Source: Paracholeplasma vituli
GTDB taxonomy: Bacteria > Bacillota_I > Bacilli_A > Acholeplasmatales > UBA5453
Assembly: GCF_025446935.1 (NCBI RefSeq)
Contig: NZ_JAOEGN010000009.1
Location: 17,016-81,015 of the forward strand
Reading direction: 5' to 3'
Length of the DNA: 64,000 bases
Below the pieces are notes generated by a model. That model did no database searches. It was not told the origin of the DNA and saw only the letters and a list, made by a program, of their open reading frames with translations. Positions 9,084-17,161 of this stretch are shown here, piece by piece. Positions within the stretch are counted from its first letter, which is position 1, and every line of letters begins with the position of its first letter. The translations under genes and the position numbers were made by a program.

Positions 9084-10008
9084 ATGCATGCACCTTGTCG
9101 TTTATTTTCACTGTCAAAAAATCAAGTAGTTCTTTCTTATCAATTATTGGCAAACAAATTACTAGATAAGTAGTCTTTAAGCCGAAAAAATCTTTTTTAT
9201 TTATACTTCTATCAAGTTCATGTAGTATGTTTTTTGCATCAAATTCTATACCATTAGAAATGAATATTGGTATCAATATTTCTTTTATATTTGCATCTGA
9301 AATAAACTGCTTAAAATTGAGAGCTAGACCTAGCTCGCTTTCATACTTAGTAGATAGGATATTGGATATGCTTGCTATCTGCTTGTTACTAATCAGTATA
9401 AATTCATTTTCTAACATTTCGTCATAGCCTTTCAAACTCTTATTAATTAGTTTTATACCTGATGAAAGATTTTTAACAAGCTTAGCTTCGCCAAATGCAA
9501 GGAGTTCATTTTTTTCGTCATAGTATAATACATCTATACCATAAGTACTCATATGTGGATTTGTGTTAAGAATAATTTTAGGTATTATACACGTAAATTT
9601 GAAATATTTCTCAAGGATAATAGATAACAAATACTCTCCGATTTTTCCTACTTTGTCATTTCTAATTAAATGAATTTTATCCTCTCTTATCGATATCATA
9701 TCCTCACTATAGAATATTTCAATATCTTCTTTTTCTATTTTTTCAATCAATAGTTCAACTGTATCTTCATCGAGGTACCTTTTTAAATTTTTATATAATT
9801 CAACGTAGTTTTTTCTTTCTGGAGTAAATGGAAAATCATTTCTATAATTAAAGTGTCGAAAAAAAGTACTCTCTGAAAAAAAATAATCGAATATGCCTTG
9901 ATAAAAAACTATTTTATCAGAAATACTTATATGAATAAAGCAACTATTGTCATTGTATTCATGAATATCAAAGCAATCGAAAGACTCTTTAAAATAAATA
10001 GATTTCAT
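9061..10008 (-). CDS. hamA: HamA-like nuclease (DUF1837), Hachiman-type defence effector
   Basis: About 315 residues. The C-terminal two thirds fit the HamA/DUF1837 PD-(D/E)XK fold: GEYLL (E about 125), a Pro-Lys element (IIPKIILN), GIDVLY (D about 159), then FGEAK (E about 174, K about 176). The N-terminal 110 residues are variable. HamA is a DNA-degrading effector controlled by HamB. A TTG at 10011 is possible, but ATG 10008 with AAGGGG upstream is better. It is first in a two-gene operon with hamB (overlapping frames). What else it could be: another DUF1837 system such as AbpA of AbpAB, which shares the same two-gene plan; the HamA/HamB call is therefore at the level of superfamily. Confidence 0.8.
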   Translation of the reverse strand: MKSIYFKESFDCFDIHEYNDNSCFIHISISDKIVFYQGIFDYFFSESTFFRHFNYRNDFPFTPERKNYVELYKNLKRYLDEDTVELLIEKIEKEDIEIFYSEDMISIREDKIHLIRNDKVGKIGEYLLSIILEKYFKFTCIIPKIILNTNPHMSTYGIDVLYYDEKNELLAFGEAKLVKNLSSGIKLINKSLKGYDEMLENEFILISNKQIASISNILSTKYESELGLALNFKQFISDANIKEILIPIFISNGIEFDAKNILHELDRSINKKDFFGLKTTYLVICLPIIDKKELLDFLTVKINDKVHAYESEITL

Positions 10009-10011
10009 CAA

Positions 10012-10385
10012 TAATTCCCCTTTGTAATCACAAACTTCATAGTCGAATTTTTACATATGTTCAATAACAAGCTAAATACATAGTCTCTTATTATATATAG
10101 GACACTATACTTAAAACATAATACCAATAAACAATTGATGTGTTTTTGATAGAGATTATGGAACAATTTTAGTTTATAAATTTCATGTATTACTTTTTTA
10201 ATACACCCAATTTGTCGTTGATTGTTAACTTTTTTTCTCGATTTCTATAGGACAAAAACTTTTAATATTTAAAATAAATATCATAATAATAATTTTTACA
10301 GGATAAGAAACTTAGAATATATTTCAAATTAAGTCATTTTTTAGTAAAGATTATGACTCATTCAATTCTTTTAGTGACTTAATAA
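10012..10385. other. Intergenic, very AT-rich, between hamA and the membrane/coiled-coil gene
   Basis: No convincing ORF on either strand. It must carry the hamA promoter on the minus strand; a TATATAAT-like -10 near 10095-10105 is visible, but no matching -35. Nothing else is seen in it. Confidence 0.5.
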
Positions 10386-11177
10386 CTATTTTAAACTATT
10401 CGAATACGCCTCTAAGTACTCATAACCCCTTTGATTGATTATGTTGTTATCATTGATAAAGTCAAGTTTCCTTAATGTATCTAGTACATGACTGGGTACA
10501 AGATTAATGATTTTATTATAACGATCAACTAGCGTAACTGTGTTATCACCATTTGCTAATCGTCTTAAGGATTTCATAGTAATGTTAGATATTACAAATT
10601 GTGAAAAGTCTTGTAAATCCTTGTAGTATTTCGCTTCTCTTGAGTTTTCAATTTTAACTCTCGATTCTCGAAGATAATTATCCATTTCAAACAATTTTTT
10701 TCTCAACTTATCTTTTTCTTCTTCGTCTAGTTCAGACTTTTTGATTAAATCATCAATAATTTTTTGCTTTTCCAACTCTTGTTTTTGATACTTCTCTTTT
10801 TCTGATTTGATCTCTTTATTTAGAATTGGAGAGCCAAAAACACCATCTTTGAGATGAGTAAGTTTTTCATTTACACCGACATCGAGCTTGCCAATTTTTT
10901 CTGTCACATCTTTAATAAATACGTAAAAGTTATTATAAAAACCAGCTGAGGCTTCATTGTTTTTATGATAAAAGAGCATAGAAATATATACAGCCCATAG
11001 TGAAATCAATATTGAGATTAAATCCGAAAAACTAAAATCGGATAAATCAATTACTATTTTGCCAAAGAATGTTCCTAATATAATGAAGACAATTACAGTA
11101 AACAATGTTATCCATTTAAAAAGATTATTCCTATTTATTATCTTTAATTTCATATCCTCTAGTTCCTTATTGTTCAT
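10386..11177 (-). CDS. Membrane-anchored coiled-coil protein of unknown function in the defence island
   Basis: I do not recognise a named family. The 263 residues show two transmembrane helices (about 21-43 and 50-70) close to the N-terminus, a highly charged coiled coil (about 115-180, Lys/Glu-rich heptads) and a compact C-terminal region (about 185-263) rich in Leu/Arg/Asn that could be a winged-helix or four-helix domain. RBS AAGGAG precedes the ATG by 9 bases. It stands alone between the Hachiman-like pair and a DUF1232 gene. Two-TM plus cytosolic coiled-coil proteins occur among defence effectors, but a defence role here rests only on position. Confidence 0.7.
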   Translation of the reverse strand: MNNKELEDMKLKIINRNNLFKWITLFTVIVFIILGTFFGKIVIDLSDFSFSDLISILISLWAVYISMLFYHKNNEASAGFYNNFYVFIKDVTEKIGKLDVGVNEKLTHLKDGVFGSPILNKEIKSEKEKYQKQELEKQKIIDDLIKKSELDEEEKDKLRKKLFEMDNYLRESRVKIENSREAKYYKDLQDFSQFVISNITMKSLRRLANGDNTVTLVDRYNKIINLVPSHVLDTLRKLDFINDNNIINQRGYEYLEAYSNSLK

Positions 11178-11292
11178 GTTATTTCTCCTTTTTTTATTTT
11201 CGATTAAATTTATTATATATCCCGATGCGTAAAAAGATTTTTTCCCCTAATATTGGTTATCTTCTCTATACAATTAGAAATAACATACATCT

Positions 11293-11433
11293 CTACTTGT
11301 TCTTTGTATTTGTATTTAATTGGTTCGCTCGATTATTTTGATTTGCTTTAAACTCATTTGAATTTGGAATCTTTTGATTAGCATAGTTGTATAGTTGATC
11401 TTTTGTATGTATCTTTCCTGATATGTTCTTCAT
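11293..11433 (-). CDS. 46-residue Asn-rich small protein coupled to the DUF1232 gene
   Basis: A short ORF whose ATG (11433-11431) overlaps the TGA of the upstream DUF1232 gene as ATGA, the classic signature of translational coupling. The product starts MKNISGKIHTKDQLYNYANQ and then repeats an ANQ-x-x-P/N-rich pattern to the stop TAG at 11293. It has no membrane segment and is hydrophilic and Asn/Gln/Lys-rich (13 Asn in 46). I do not know the function. The overlap, the clean frame and the ordered composition argue that it is real. Confidence 0.6.
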   Translation of the reverse strand: MKNISGKIHTKDQLYNYANQKIPNSNEFKANQNNRANQLNTNTKNK

Positions 11434-11819
11434 AGTAAGTTCGCCTTCTTATATACCTCAAATCTTTTCATAGCTGTTAATACTTGTTGAGCAGCAATTA
11501 ATATTACGGATATATCATCTATTAATCCAAATGGTATCAAGAAGTCTGGGATTAAATCCAATGGACTTACTAAATAGGCCAAAGCACCAATGATTGTAAA
11601 CATTTCCTTTGGCAATAATTTAAACGAGGATGACGATATCATTGAATGTTTCAACATTTCAATGAATGGACCTAAAACACCAACAACATCTTTAATATAT
11701 TTATTACCTGTAATCATGTGTGAAGCTTTTTGAATAGTATTCCTTATCTTGTTTTCATTCAACTTTTGAGCTTGATTCGATGATTTTATTAATGCAACCT
11801 CATACTTCTTGTCTTTCAT
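11430..11819 (-). CDS. DUF1232 (YkvA-like) membrane protein
   Basis: 129 residues. The DUF1232 core is clear: ALAYLVSPLDLIPDFLIPFGLIDD (about 75-100), where the invariant SPxDLIPDF motif is followed by a conserved Asp pair. The preceding 60 residues are helical and charged. Function of the family is not known; members are small membrane-associated proteins. RBS GGAGGA lies 5 bases before the ATG. The stop overlaps the ATG of a 46-residue ORF, so the two form an operon. Nothing ties it to defence apart from location. Confidence 0.85.
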   Translation of the reverse strand: MKDKKYEVALIKSSNQAQKLNENKIRNTIQKASHMITGNKYIKDVVGVLGPFIEMLKHSMISSSSFKLLPKEMFTIIGALAYLVSPLDLIPDFLIPFGLIDDISVILIAAQQVLTAMKRFEVYKKANLL

Positions 11820-12099
11820 AAGTCCTCCAAAATGATTTCACAATTAGAAACAATAAAAAACCGATTTGAATCTGTCAGTTTGTTTATGTGCCTATATGCT
11901 TTCCCCTGAACAATGGTTAGATAATGATTTGTCAAAACATCTTTATTAAATACCTTCTCCCACAAAGAACTTAATAAATTTGACACATTATGGCTTGATT
12001 ATATCACTTTTATTTAAGAAATATATTGTTTTTTTACTAGTTTTCTAAAATTAAAGAAAGATTCATGTCTAAACAACACGAAACTTTCATTTTATTCGA

Positions 12100-12440
12100 A
12101 ACTTTTTATATGACACAAAGTTTTGTTCTTTTATAGGTGGGTTTGGCGAAGAGGGTTTGTTGATGAACTCGACTCTCATAGTCATGTTCGCTTTCTTTTA
12201 ATGCTTTCAAGTTCTTTTCGTATTCAGTGATATATTTGTCAACTGTGTTTCTGGATATGCCTAATATCCTTGAAATTTCTCGCTTAGATTTACCTTCATG
12301 GATATGCATGCTGATGATGCCATTCTTCTCTATCATATTGATCATCCTCTTTCCCTCCTCATTTACTATTTATTATAGTTTAGAATAGGTTTCTAGCTGG
12401 CTCACTTTTACTTGACGATGGTTGGCTCAGTTTTATATTA
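12100..12440 (-). mobile_element. IS21-family remnant with terminal repeats
   Basis: Upstream of the istA fragment the minus strand carries two spaced copies of an (A)A(C/G)TGAGCCA motif around GTCAAGTAAAA (about 12392-12440), like the multiple terminal repeats of IS21 left ends. Only one end and the first 80 codons of istA remain. The other end was not found. Confidence 0.55.
12106..12345 (-). pseudogene. IS21-family transposase (IstA) N-terminal fragment
   Basis: The 79-residue frame starts like IstA: a helix-turn-helix (EGKSKREISRILGISRNTVDKYI, about 18-40), then the KPTYKRTKL segment that normally leads into the catalytic core. The frame breaks off after KRTKL, and no DDE domain or IstB follows, so this is a remnant. 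RBS GGAGGG is kept upstream. It is a sign of past insertion in the defence island. Confidence 0.8.
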
Positions 12441-12476
12441 CGATATACATGAATCGATATGATTCAATATATTGTT

Positions 12477-13274
12477 CTAAAATCTATAATCAAAAAAAAC
12501 ACTTGGATCAATGATGAATTTATGTTTAATATGTTCATCTGTAATTTTTTCAAGTGCAAATTGCAAATCATCATCACATTGAAAAATAATACTTGATATT
12601 TCGCTAATTGAAATGGGATCCATAAATGCAACTTCAGCATTTCTAAACTTAGTATCGTCATGATTAACAATGTATGGTGTATTATACTCATTAAAAATGA
12701 AGTATACCTCATCTCCTATATTAAAGGATATATCTGTAAAATTAGTCGTAAAAAATGTTTGATCTTCATAACAAAATTCTATTTCTTGTAAACCTCTTAT
12801 ATTTATGTATACATTGATGACTATGCCTTGATATAAACTGCTCTTCCCTCTTTTTGGAGTTCTGTCAAAAATTTTATCGTAGTTAAAATCCAAGGCTATA
12901 TCAATATTTGCAGATACGATTACTCTTGAAGAATTTATCTGTTTATTAACGAAAAATACTCTCCCTAATCGACTATATAAAATATCGGGAGATACTAAAA
13001 GTATTACAGGATTCCTAAAGTTCATTTGATAATATGTAGGAGTTTTTGGTGCTAAGTAAAATCTTGTACAATTCATAATTTCAGGATGACTTGCACTAGT
13101 TGCCATGATTTGATTTTGATTAGCAGAGTCAATTATTCTTTTTGAGGCAGTTCTAGATAAAATAACACCACTTTTGCATATATTCAAAAAGTTACTCATT
13201 TCTGTACAATGTACAAATCCTATGAAATTGGGATATTGATAGTAGTTATGAATTAGTTGATCGATATTATTCAT
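12477..13274 (-). CDS. darT: DarT-like DNA ADP-ribosyltransferase toxin
   Basis: 265 residues of the DarT/DUF4433 type. Seen: an N-terminal FVHCTEMSNFLNICKSG (His-x-Thr NAD-binding element, about 20-36), then CTRFYLAPKTPTYY (about 69-82), matching the FYxxPRxPM motif of DarT, and a late QEIEF (about 160) that fits the catalytic Glu. DarT enzymes add ADP-ribose to thymidine (or guanosine) in single-stranded DNA and stop replication; they act as phage-defence toxins. The start ATG shares one base with the antitoxin stop (TAATG). The order is antitoxin then toxin, the reverse of the textbook darT-darG order. Confidence 0.8.
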   Translation of the reverse strand: MNNIDQLIHNYYQYPNFIGFVHCTEMSNFLNICKSGVILSRTASKRIIDSANQNQIMATSASHPEIMNCTRFYLAPKTPTYYQMNFRNPVILLVSPDILYSRLGRVFFVNKQINSSRVIVSANIDIALDFNYDKIFDRTPKRGKSSLYQGIVINVYINIRGLQEIEFCYEDQTFFTTNFTDISFNIGDEVYFIFNEYNTPYIVNHDDTKFRNAEVAFMDPISISEISSIIFQCDDDLQFALEKITDEHIKHKFIIDPSVFFDYRF

Positions 13275-14257
13275 TATTTGTCACCAGAATGAAAACTTTC
13301 ATTTAATTGAAAACCTATTAAATCTTGAATGATTAACCCATTATTAATTAATGTATAAAAGATTTCCTTATGATTGTCTGAATCTAAATTGGGTTCTTGC
13401 CCCTTCGAGACTAAATATAAAATATCAACAATTATTCTCCATTCTAACTCAGATGAATATTTGTTTATTAAGTTACTAACGAATGGTAACAATCTTTGTT
13501 GTTTTAACAAAGCATATGAGACTGAATTACTCAATAAGCGATTCGTTTCTTTGTTAAATATGTCATTGTAATTATTGGAATTATAGTATTTTTCTAATTT
13601 TTCAATATTTTTCAGCGTGTTAGTGACTTTTTTGTTGCTCATCAGATTTCTTACTGAATCAAACTGAAAATTATTATCACCCGTAATAATATCAATAAAA
13701 TACAAAACATAATACAAGGCCTTTGAGTTTACTATTTTGTCTTTTGTAATCCCTATTATGTTAAGAATTAGAAGTTCATTGAGTGATGTTTTTGGAGCTA
13801 CACCTGTAACAATTTCTACTCCAGGCTCGAAAACATAAATTTCACAATTGTTTATACCTGATAAAATTTCTATAATCAATGATTTCACCTTAGACCATTC
13901 TAACCCACCATTCCCAGAACCTAATGGAGGAATAGCTATTTTATTGATGCCATATTGCTTAACTACTCTTTTTAAATCAATTAGCCCTTGTTCGATATAT
14001 TCAAGTTTAGATTTTTCTCTCCACTTATTTTTTGTTGGAAAATTTATTATTATTTTTCCTTTTTCTTCAAAAACGAATAGTTTTCCAATATTTATGTTCA
14101 TAGACTCACATGCAGCAACATAATTGATGTAATTTTGTGGAAACTCTTTTTTAAATTGAAAGGCAATACCTTTTCCCATAAATCCTTCTAGATTAACCGT
14201 ATTTACTAGAGCAGGAGCATTAGATTTTAATAAATCGCCATGCGTGAAAATAAACAT
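13274..14257 (-). CDS. darG: DarG-like macrodomain antitoxin (DNA ADP-ribosyl glycohydrolase)
   Basis: N-terminal macrodomain (about 1-150): GDLLKSNAPALVNTVN, GFMGKGIAFQF and PPLGSGNGGLEW are the ADP-ribose-binding loops. The remaining 170 residues are helical and probably bind the toxin, as in long DarG proteins. DarG removes ADP-ribose from DNA and also sequesters DarT. ATG 14272 gives five extra residues; ATG 14257, with GAGGA 9 bases upstream, starts right at the macrodomain (MFIFTHGDLL) and is preferred. It precedes darT with a one-base overlap. The IS256 copy sits just upstream, about 100 bases from the start, and could affect transcription. Confidence 0.82.
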   Translation of the reverse strand: MFIFTHGDLLKSNAPALVNTVNLEGFMGKGIAFQFKKEFPQNYINYVAACESMNINIGKLFVFEEKGKIIINFPTKNKWREKSKLEYIEQGLIDLKRVVKQYGINKIAIPPLGSGNGGLEWSKVKSLIIEILSGINNCEIYVFEPGVEIVTGVAPKTSLNELLILNIIGITKDKIVNSKALYYVLYFIDIITGDNNFQFDSVRNLMSNKKVTNTLKNIEKLEKYYNSNNYNDIFNKETNRLLSNSVSYALLKQQRLLPFVSNLINKYSSELEWRIIVDILYLVSKGQEPNLDSDNHKEIFYTLINNGLIIQDLIGFQLNESFHSGDK

Positions 14258-14361
14258 TTTTTTATTCCTCATGTTCTTTAAAATTTTTGATATTACTAAT
14301 TTAGCAATTTATAATCCACTCTTTACAGATTAAAAGTGTGTTAAAACAGTAATAATACCAT

Positions 14362-15740
14362 AGTATAAGATATTATGTGTAAATGAAAATTGAATATAAA
14401 AAAGGAATCTCACCTTATGTATAATATAGTTGACCAAAACCACCATACAAAGGAGAGATTCACTATGAATGATTTTACATCAGAATTGATTAAAACGCTA
14501 CTAGAAGGTAACAGTATTACTGAAGTTTTTAGACAACACATGGAAAAAGCGATTAACAATATTCTCAAATTAGAACTGACAGAATACTTGAACTATGAGA
14601 AATATGACCGAAAAGGATTCAATTCTGGTAATAGTCGAAATGGCTATTATGAGCGAAGTCTGAAGACAGAGTATGGTGAACTCAAATTAATGGTACCTAG
14701 AGATCGTTATGGGGAATTTGAGAATCAAACGATTACACCCTATAAGAGACAAACAGATACCGTTGAATCGATGATTATTCATTTGTATTTCAATGGAATG
14801 ACAACCGAATAAATATCTCGAATCATTGAAAAGATGTATGGTCATCACTATACAAAACAGACAGTTTCTAATATTACTGCAACTGTGATTGAAGACACAG
14901 CTGCGTTCAATCGACGACCTTTAAACAATCGCTATGCTGTGATTTACTTAGACGCGACTTATTTATCCATACGTCGAGATACGGTCTTAAAAGAATCTGT
15001 TTATTTCGCTTTAGGGATTACACCAGAAGGGTATAAGGAAATCCTCAGTTATCAAATATTTCCAACAGAATCTGCCTACAATTGGGGTGTTGTATTAAAA
15101 GACTTAAGCGCACGTGGTGTGGATGAAAGGCTTCTCTTTGTTCCAGATGGTTTAACTGGTATAAAAGACACCATCGCTACTGTATATCCGAAGTCCAAAC
15201 ATCAAACTTGCTGGGTACACCTATTGAGAAACGTAGCGATGAGTGTTCGTGTAAAAGACCGCAGTGATGTTCTAAGTGAATTAAAGCGTGTATATCAATC
15301 AGCTACGCTTAATGAAGCTTTAGAGGCTTTAAATGCGTTTTCCGAATTGTTTCACTATAAATACCCAAAAGTGGTAGATCAACTGATGAATAACTCATCC
15401 TTATTCACGTTCTTGTCTTTTCCTAAGGCGATTAGATCGTCCATTTACACGACTAATTTGATTGAGAACTACAATAAGCATCTAAAGCGTTATACAAAAC
15501 GTAAAGAACAATTTCCAAATGAAGATTCATTAAATCGATTTTTATCAAACCAAGTGAATCAATTCAATCATCGGTTCATAACCAGGGTTCACAAAGGATT
15601 CAATTTATGTACTGCTGAGTTATTAGAAATGTTCGAAAAAAATTAAAAAAAATTCGCAGCCTTAGCCTCTAGGTTAACATACATAAGATAGTATCTTCCT
15701 AACATTCAACTAGATTCATTTACACATACTTCTTGACACT
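14362..15740 (+). mobile_element. IS256-family insertion sequence, inactivated copy
   Basis: Ends are defined by imperfect 25-base inverted repeats: left 14362-14386 and right 15716-15740, sharing TATGTGTAAATGA perfectly and about 19 of 25 positions overall. They flank one transposase gene with a nonsense codon. No 8-base target duplication is evident (AATACCAT on the left, ACCCAGTC on the right), so the flanks have changed since insertion or the ends were joined by recombination. Confidence 0.8.
14465..15646 (+). pseudogene. IS256-family transposase with an in-frame stop
   Basis: The mutator-type DDE transposase would be about 393 residues. Catalytic residues are visible: D in YLDATY, D in FVPDGL and E in NLIENYN. 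After the codons for MTTE a TAA at 14810-14812 interrupts the frame; translation continues in the same frame with ISRIIEKMYGHHY, where the family normally reads TTREISxIIEKMYG. This is a substitution, not an indel. Start 14465 is chosen from AAGGAGAG 7 bases upstream. An unaided stop makes the protein inactive. Confidence 0.88.
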
Positions 15741-15787
15741 ACCCAGTCCTGCTTTGTGATCAATCATCATTTGATTTTGTTTAATGA

Positions 15788-16608
15788 CTAAGGTTTAATC
15801 GTATACGATACCGATTCTAAATTATCAAACACATAACAATTCACAATCACAAAGCTGGTTTGTTCTGGTGTATTATCTATGGTTTCTCTCAAAACGATTT
15901 CTAGTTTTTGATTCCGATAACTATATGAATCAAGTTCATACGCTTTATTACTTGGTGTCGTGATATGGAATACTACATACACACCTTGTTTTTCAAAGTA
16001 ACCATAAGGACCCGTTAAGTAATAATTAGGGATCGGATAGTTTTGGGCTCTATAGGCATCTAAATCATTTTGATTCTTAATGATGATCTGACCAGATTCA
16101 ACTAAACTAGTTTTAAAGATACTGATGTCTTGAACGATGATTGGACTAATCGAGTCATCGATAAGATAGTCATGTTCTTTCAGATAGTCGTATCGCAAGT
16201 AATGAGTCCCTTCACTCGTATAGACGAGATTTTTACTAACCATCAATAACAAAGTCGTTAGCGGTGGTGTAATCACATTTAATGTATGATCATCAAAGTA
16301 TTCAACATCATTTCGATCAAAAGTTAGGAAGACAGATTCTTCATCAATAATGGTAAAATAAATTTTTGTTTATAGTGTGTGATGTGCCATTCTGTTGCGC
16401 CACTAACTTTTGAGTAATAATGTAGTTCGCCAGTAGACTCAGAAGTAAAAATCAAATATCTAATCACACCAGATAATTGACCATCTTTGACCGATTTGGT
16501 GTCATATAATTTCTCATTTAGTGTAATGGGAATATCTGTTTTAGTTGAACAACCCACTAAGGTCAAAACAACTGTCATCAATAATAACGCTAATACAAAA
16601 CGTTTCAT
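15788..16608 (-). pseudogene. Lipoprotein gene broken by a single-base deletion
   Basis: Two frames form one gene. 16608-16324 encodes a lipoprotein signal (LLLMTVVLTLVGCS, Cys about residue 20) and about 75 more residues, then runs off frame. The other frame continues without pause as KIYFTIIDEESVFLTFDRNDVEYF... to 15788. The shift lies in an A5 run (plus strand T5, 16363-16367); one extra A (AAACAAAAAATTTAT) restores a 273-residue protein. It is Tyr/Asp/Ser-rich, beta-like and of unknown function. It follows a second small lipoprotein gene. Sequencing error in the homopolymer is as likely as a true loss. Confidence 0.75.
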
Positions 16609-16630
16609 TGAATACCTCCGTAATTTATTG

Positions 16631-17053
16631 TTATGATTTTAAGTCTGTTCTCGTCATCATAAACTTCAAGTTATCTAATTCAGGATAAGCAGACTGATTT
16701 ACTGTTGAAATGATTTCAATACTCGTCCCTTGAGTATTGAGTCTTTTGAATCCAAAGATGATTAGCGCGACACTGGTATTGCCGGTGTCTTGCCACTGAA
16801 GGTAGGTTGTTTCATCAAAGACATAGATTTCATAAGCTGGTATCGCGATGAATATTTTGACTGGAATCAACGTATCATCAATTTTTAACGTCCCTTCACC
16901 GTTGTACTGCTCTTCGCCTTCAATGGTAAAGGTGAATAAGTCGTTATCGGATGTCCACTCGACATTTTGCTTAATGACCACCATCGGATTTGTACAGGCT
17001 GTTAACAAAAAGGTTACTAATAAAACCAAAATACTGACTTTTAGGCATCTCAT
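16631..17053 (-). CDS. Small Sec lipoprotein of unknown function
   Basis: 140 residues. N-terminal lipoprotein signal with lipobox LLTAC (Cys 20). The rest is predicted beta-rich and resembles a single small sandwich domain (FTFTIEGEEQYNGEGTLKIDD), with no recognised family. It lies just downstream (23 bases) of nothing but the terminator of the carbohydrate operon and upstream of the frameshifted lipoprotein gene. RBS AAGGAGG lies upstream of the ATG. A weak promoter (TTGAAA, 15 bases, TATTAT at 17128-17102) precedes it. Confidence 0.7.
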   Translation of the reverse strand: MRCLKVSILVLLVTFLLTACTNPMVVIKQNVEWTSDNDLFTFTIEGEEQYNGEGTLKIDDTLIPVKIFIAIPAYEIYVFDETTYLQWQDTGNTSVALIIFGFKRLNTQGTSIEIISTVNQSAYPELDNLKFMMTRTDLKS

Positions 17054-17139
17054 TTCAATTGACCTCCTTGACCATGTTGTAAATTAATGCTTGATACTTA
17101 AATAATATCATAAGTCAGTGTTTTTCAATAAAATAAATT

Positions 17140-17161
17140 AAAAAGGAACGTTGCCGTTCCT
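17140..17161 (-). terminator. Terminator ending the riboside operon
   Basis: On the minus strand AGGAACG GCAA CGTTCCT, a perfect 7-bp stem, followed by TTTTT (17144-17140). It begins immediately at the stop codon of the last beta-propeller lipoprotein gene. Confidence 0.9.

Noticed and set aside
12464..12712. 82-residue minus-strand frame in darT
   Set aside because: Overlaps darT in another frame with no RBS; darT has the recognisable motifs.
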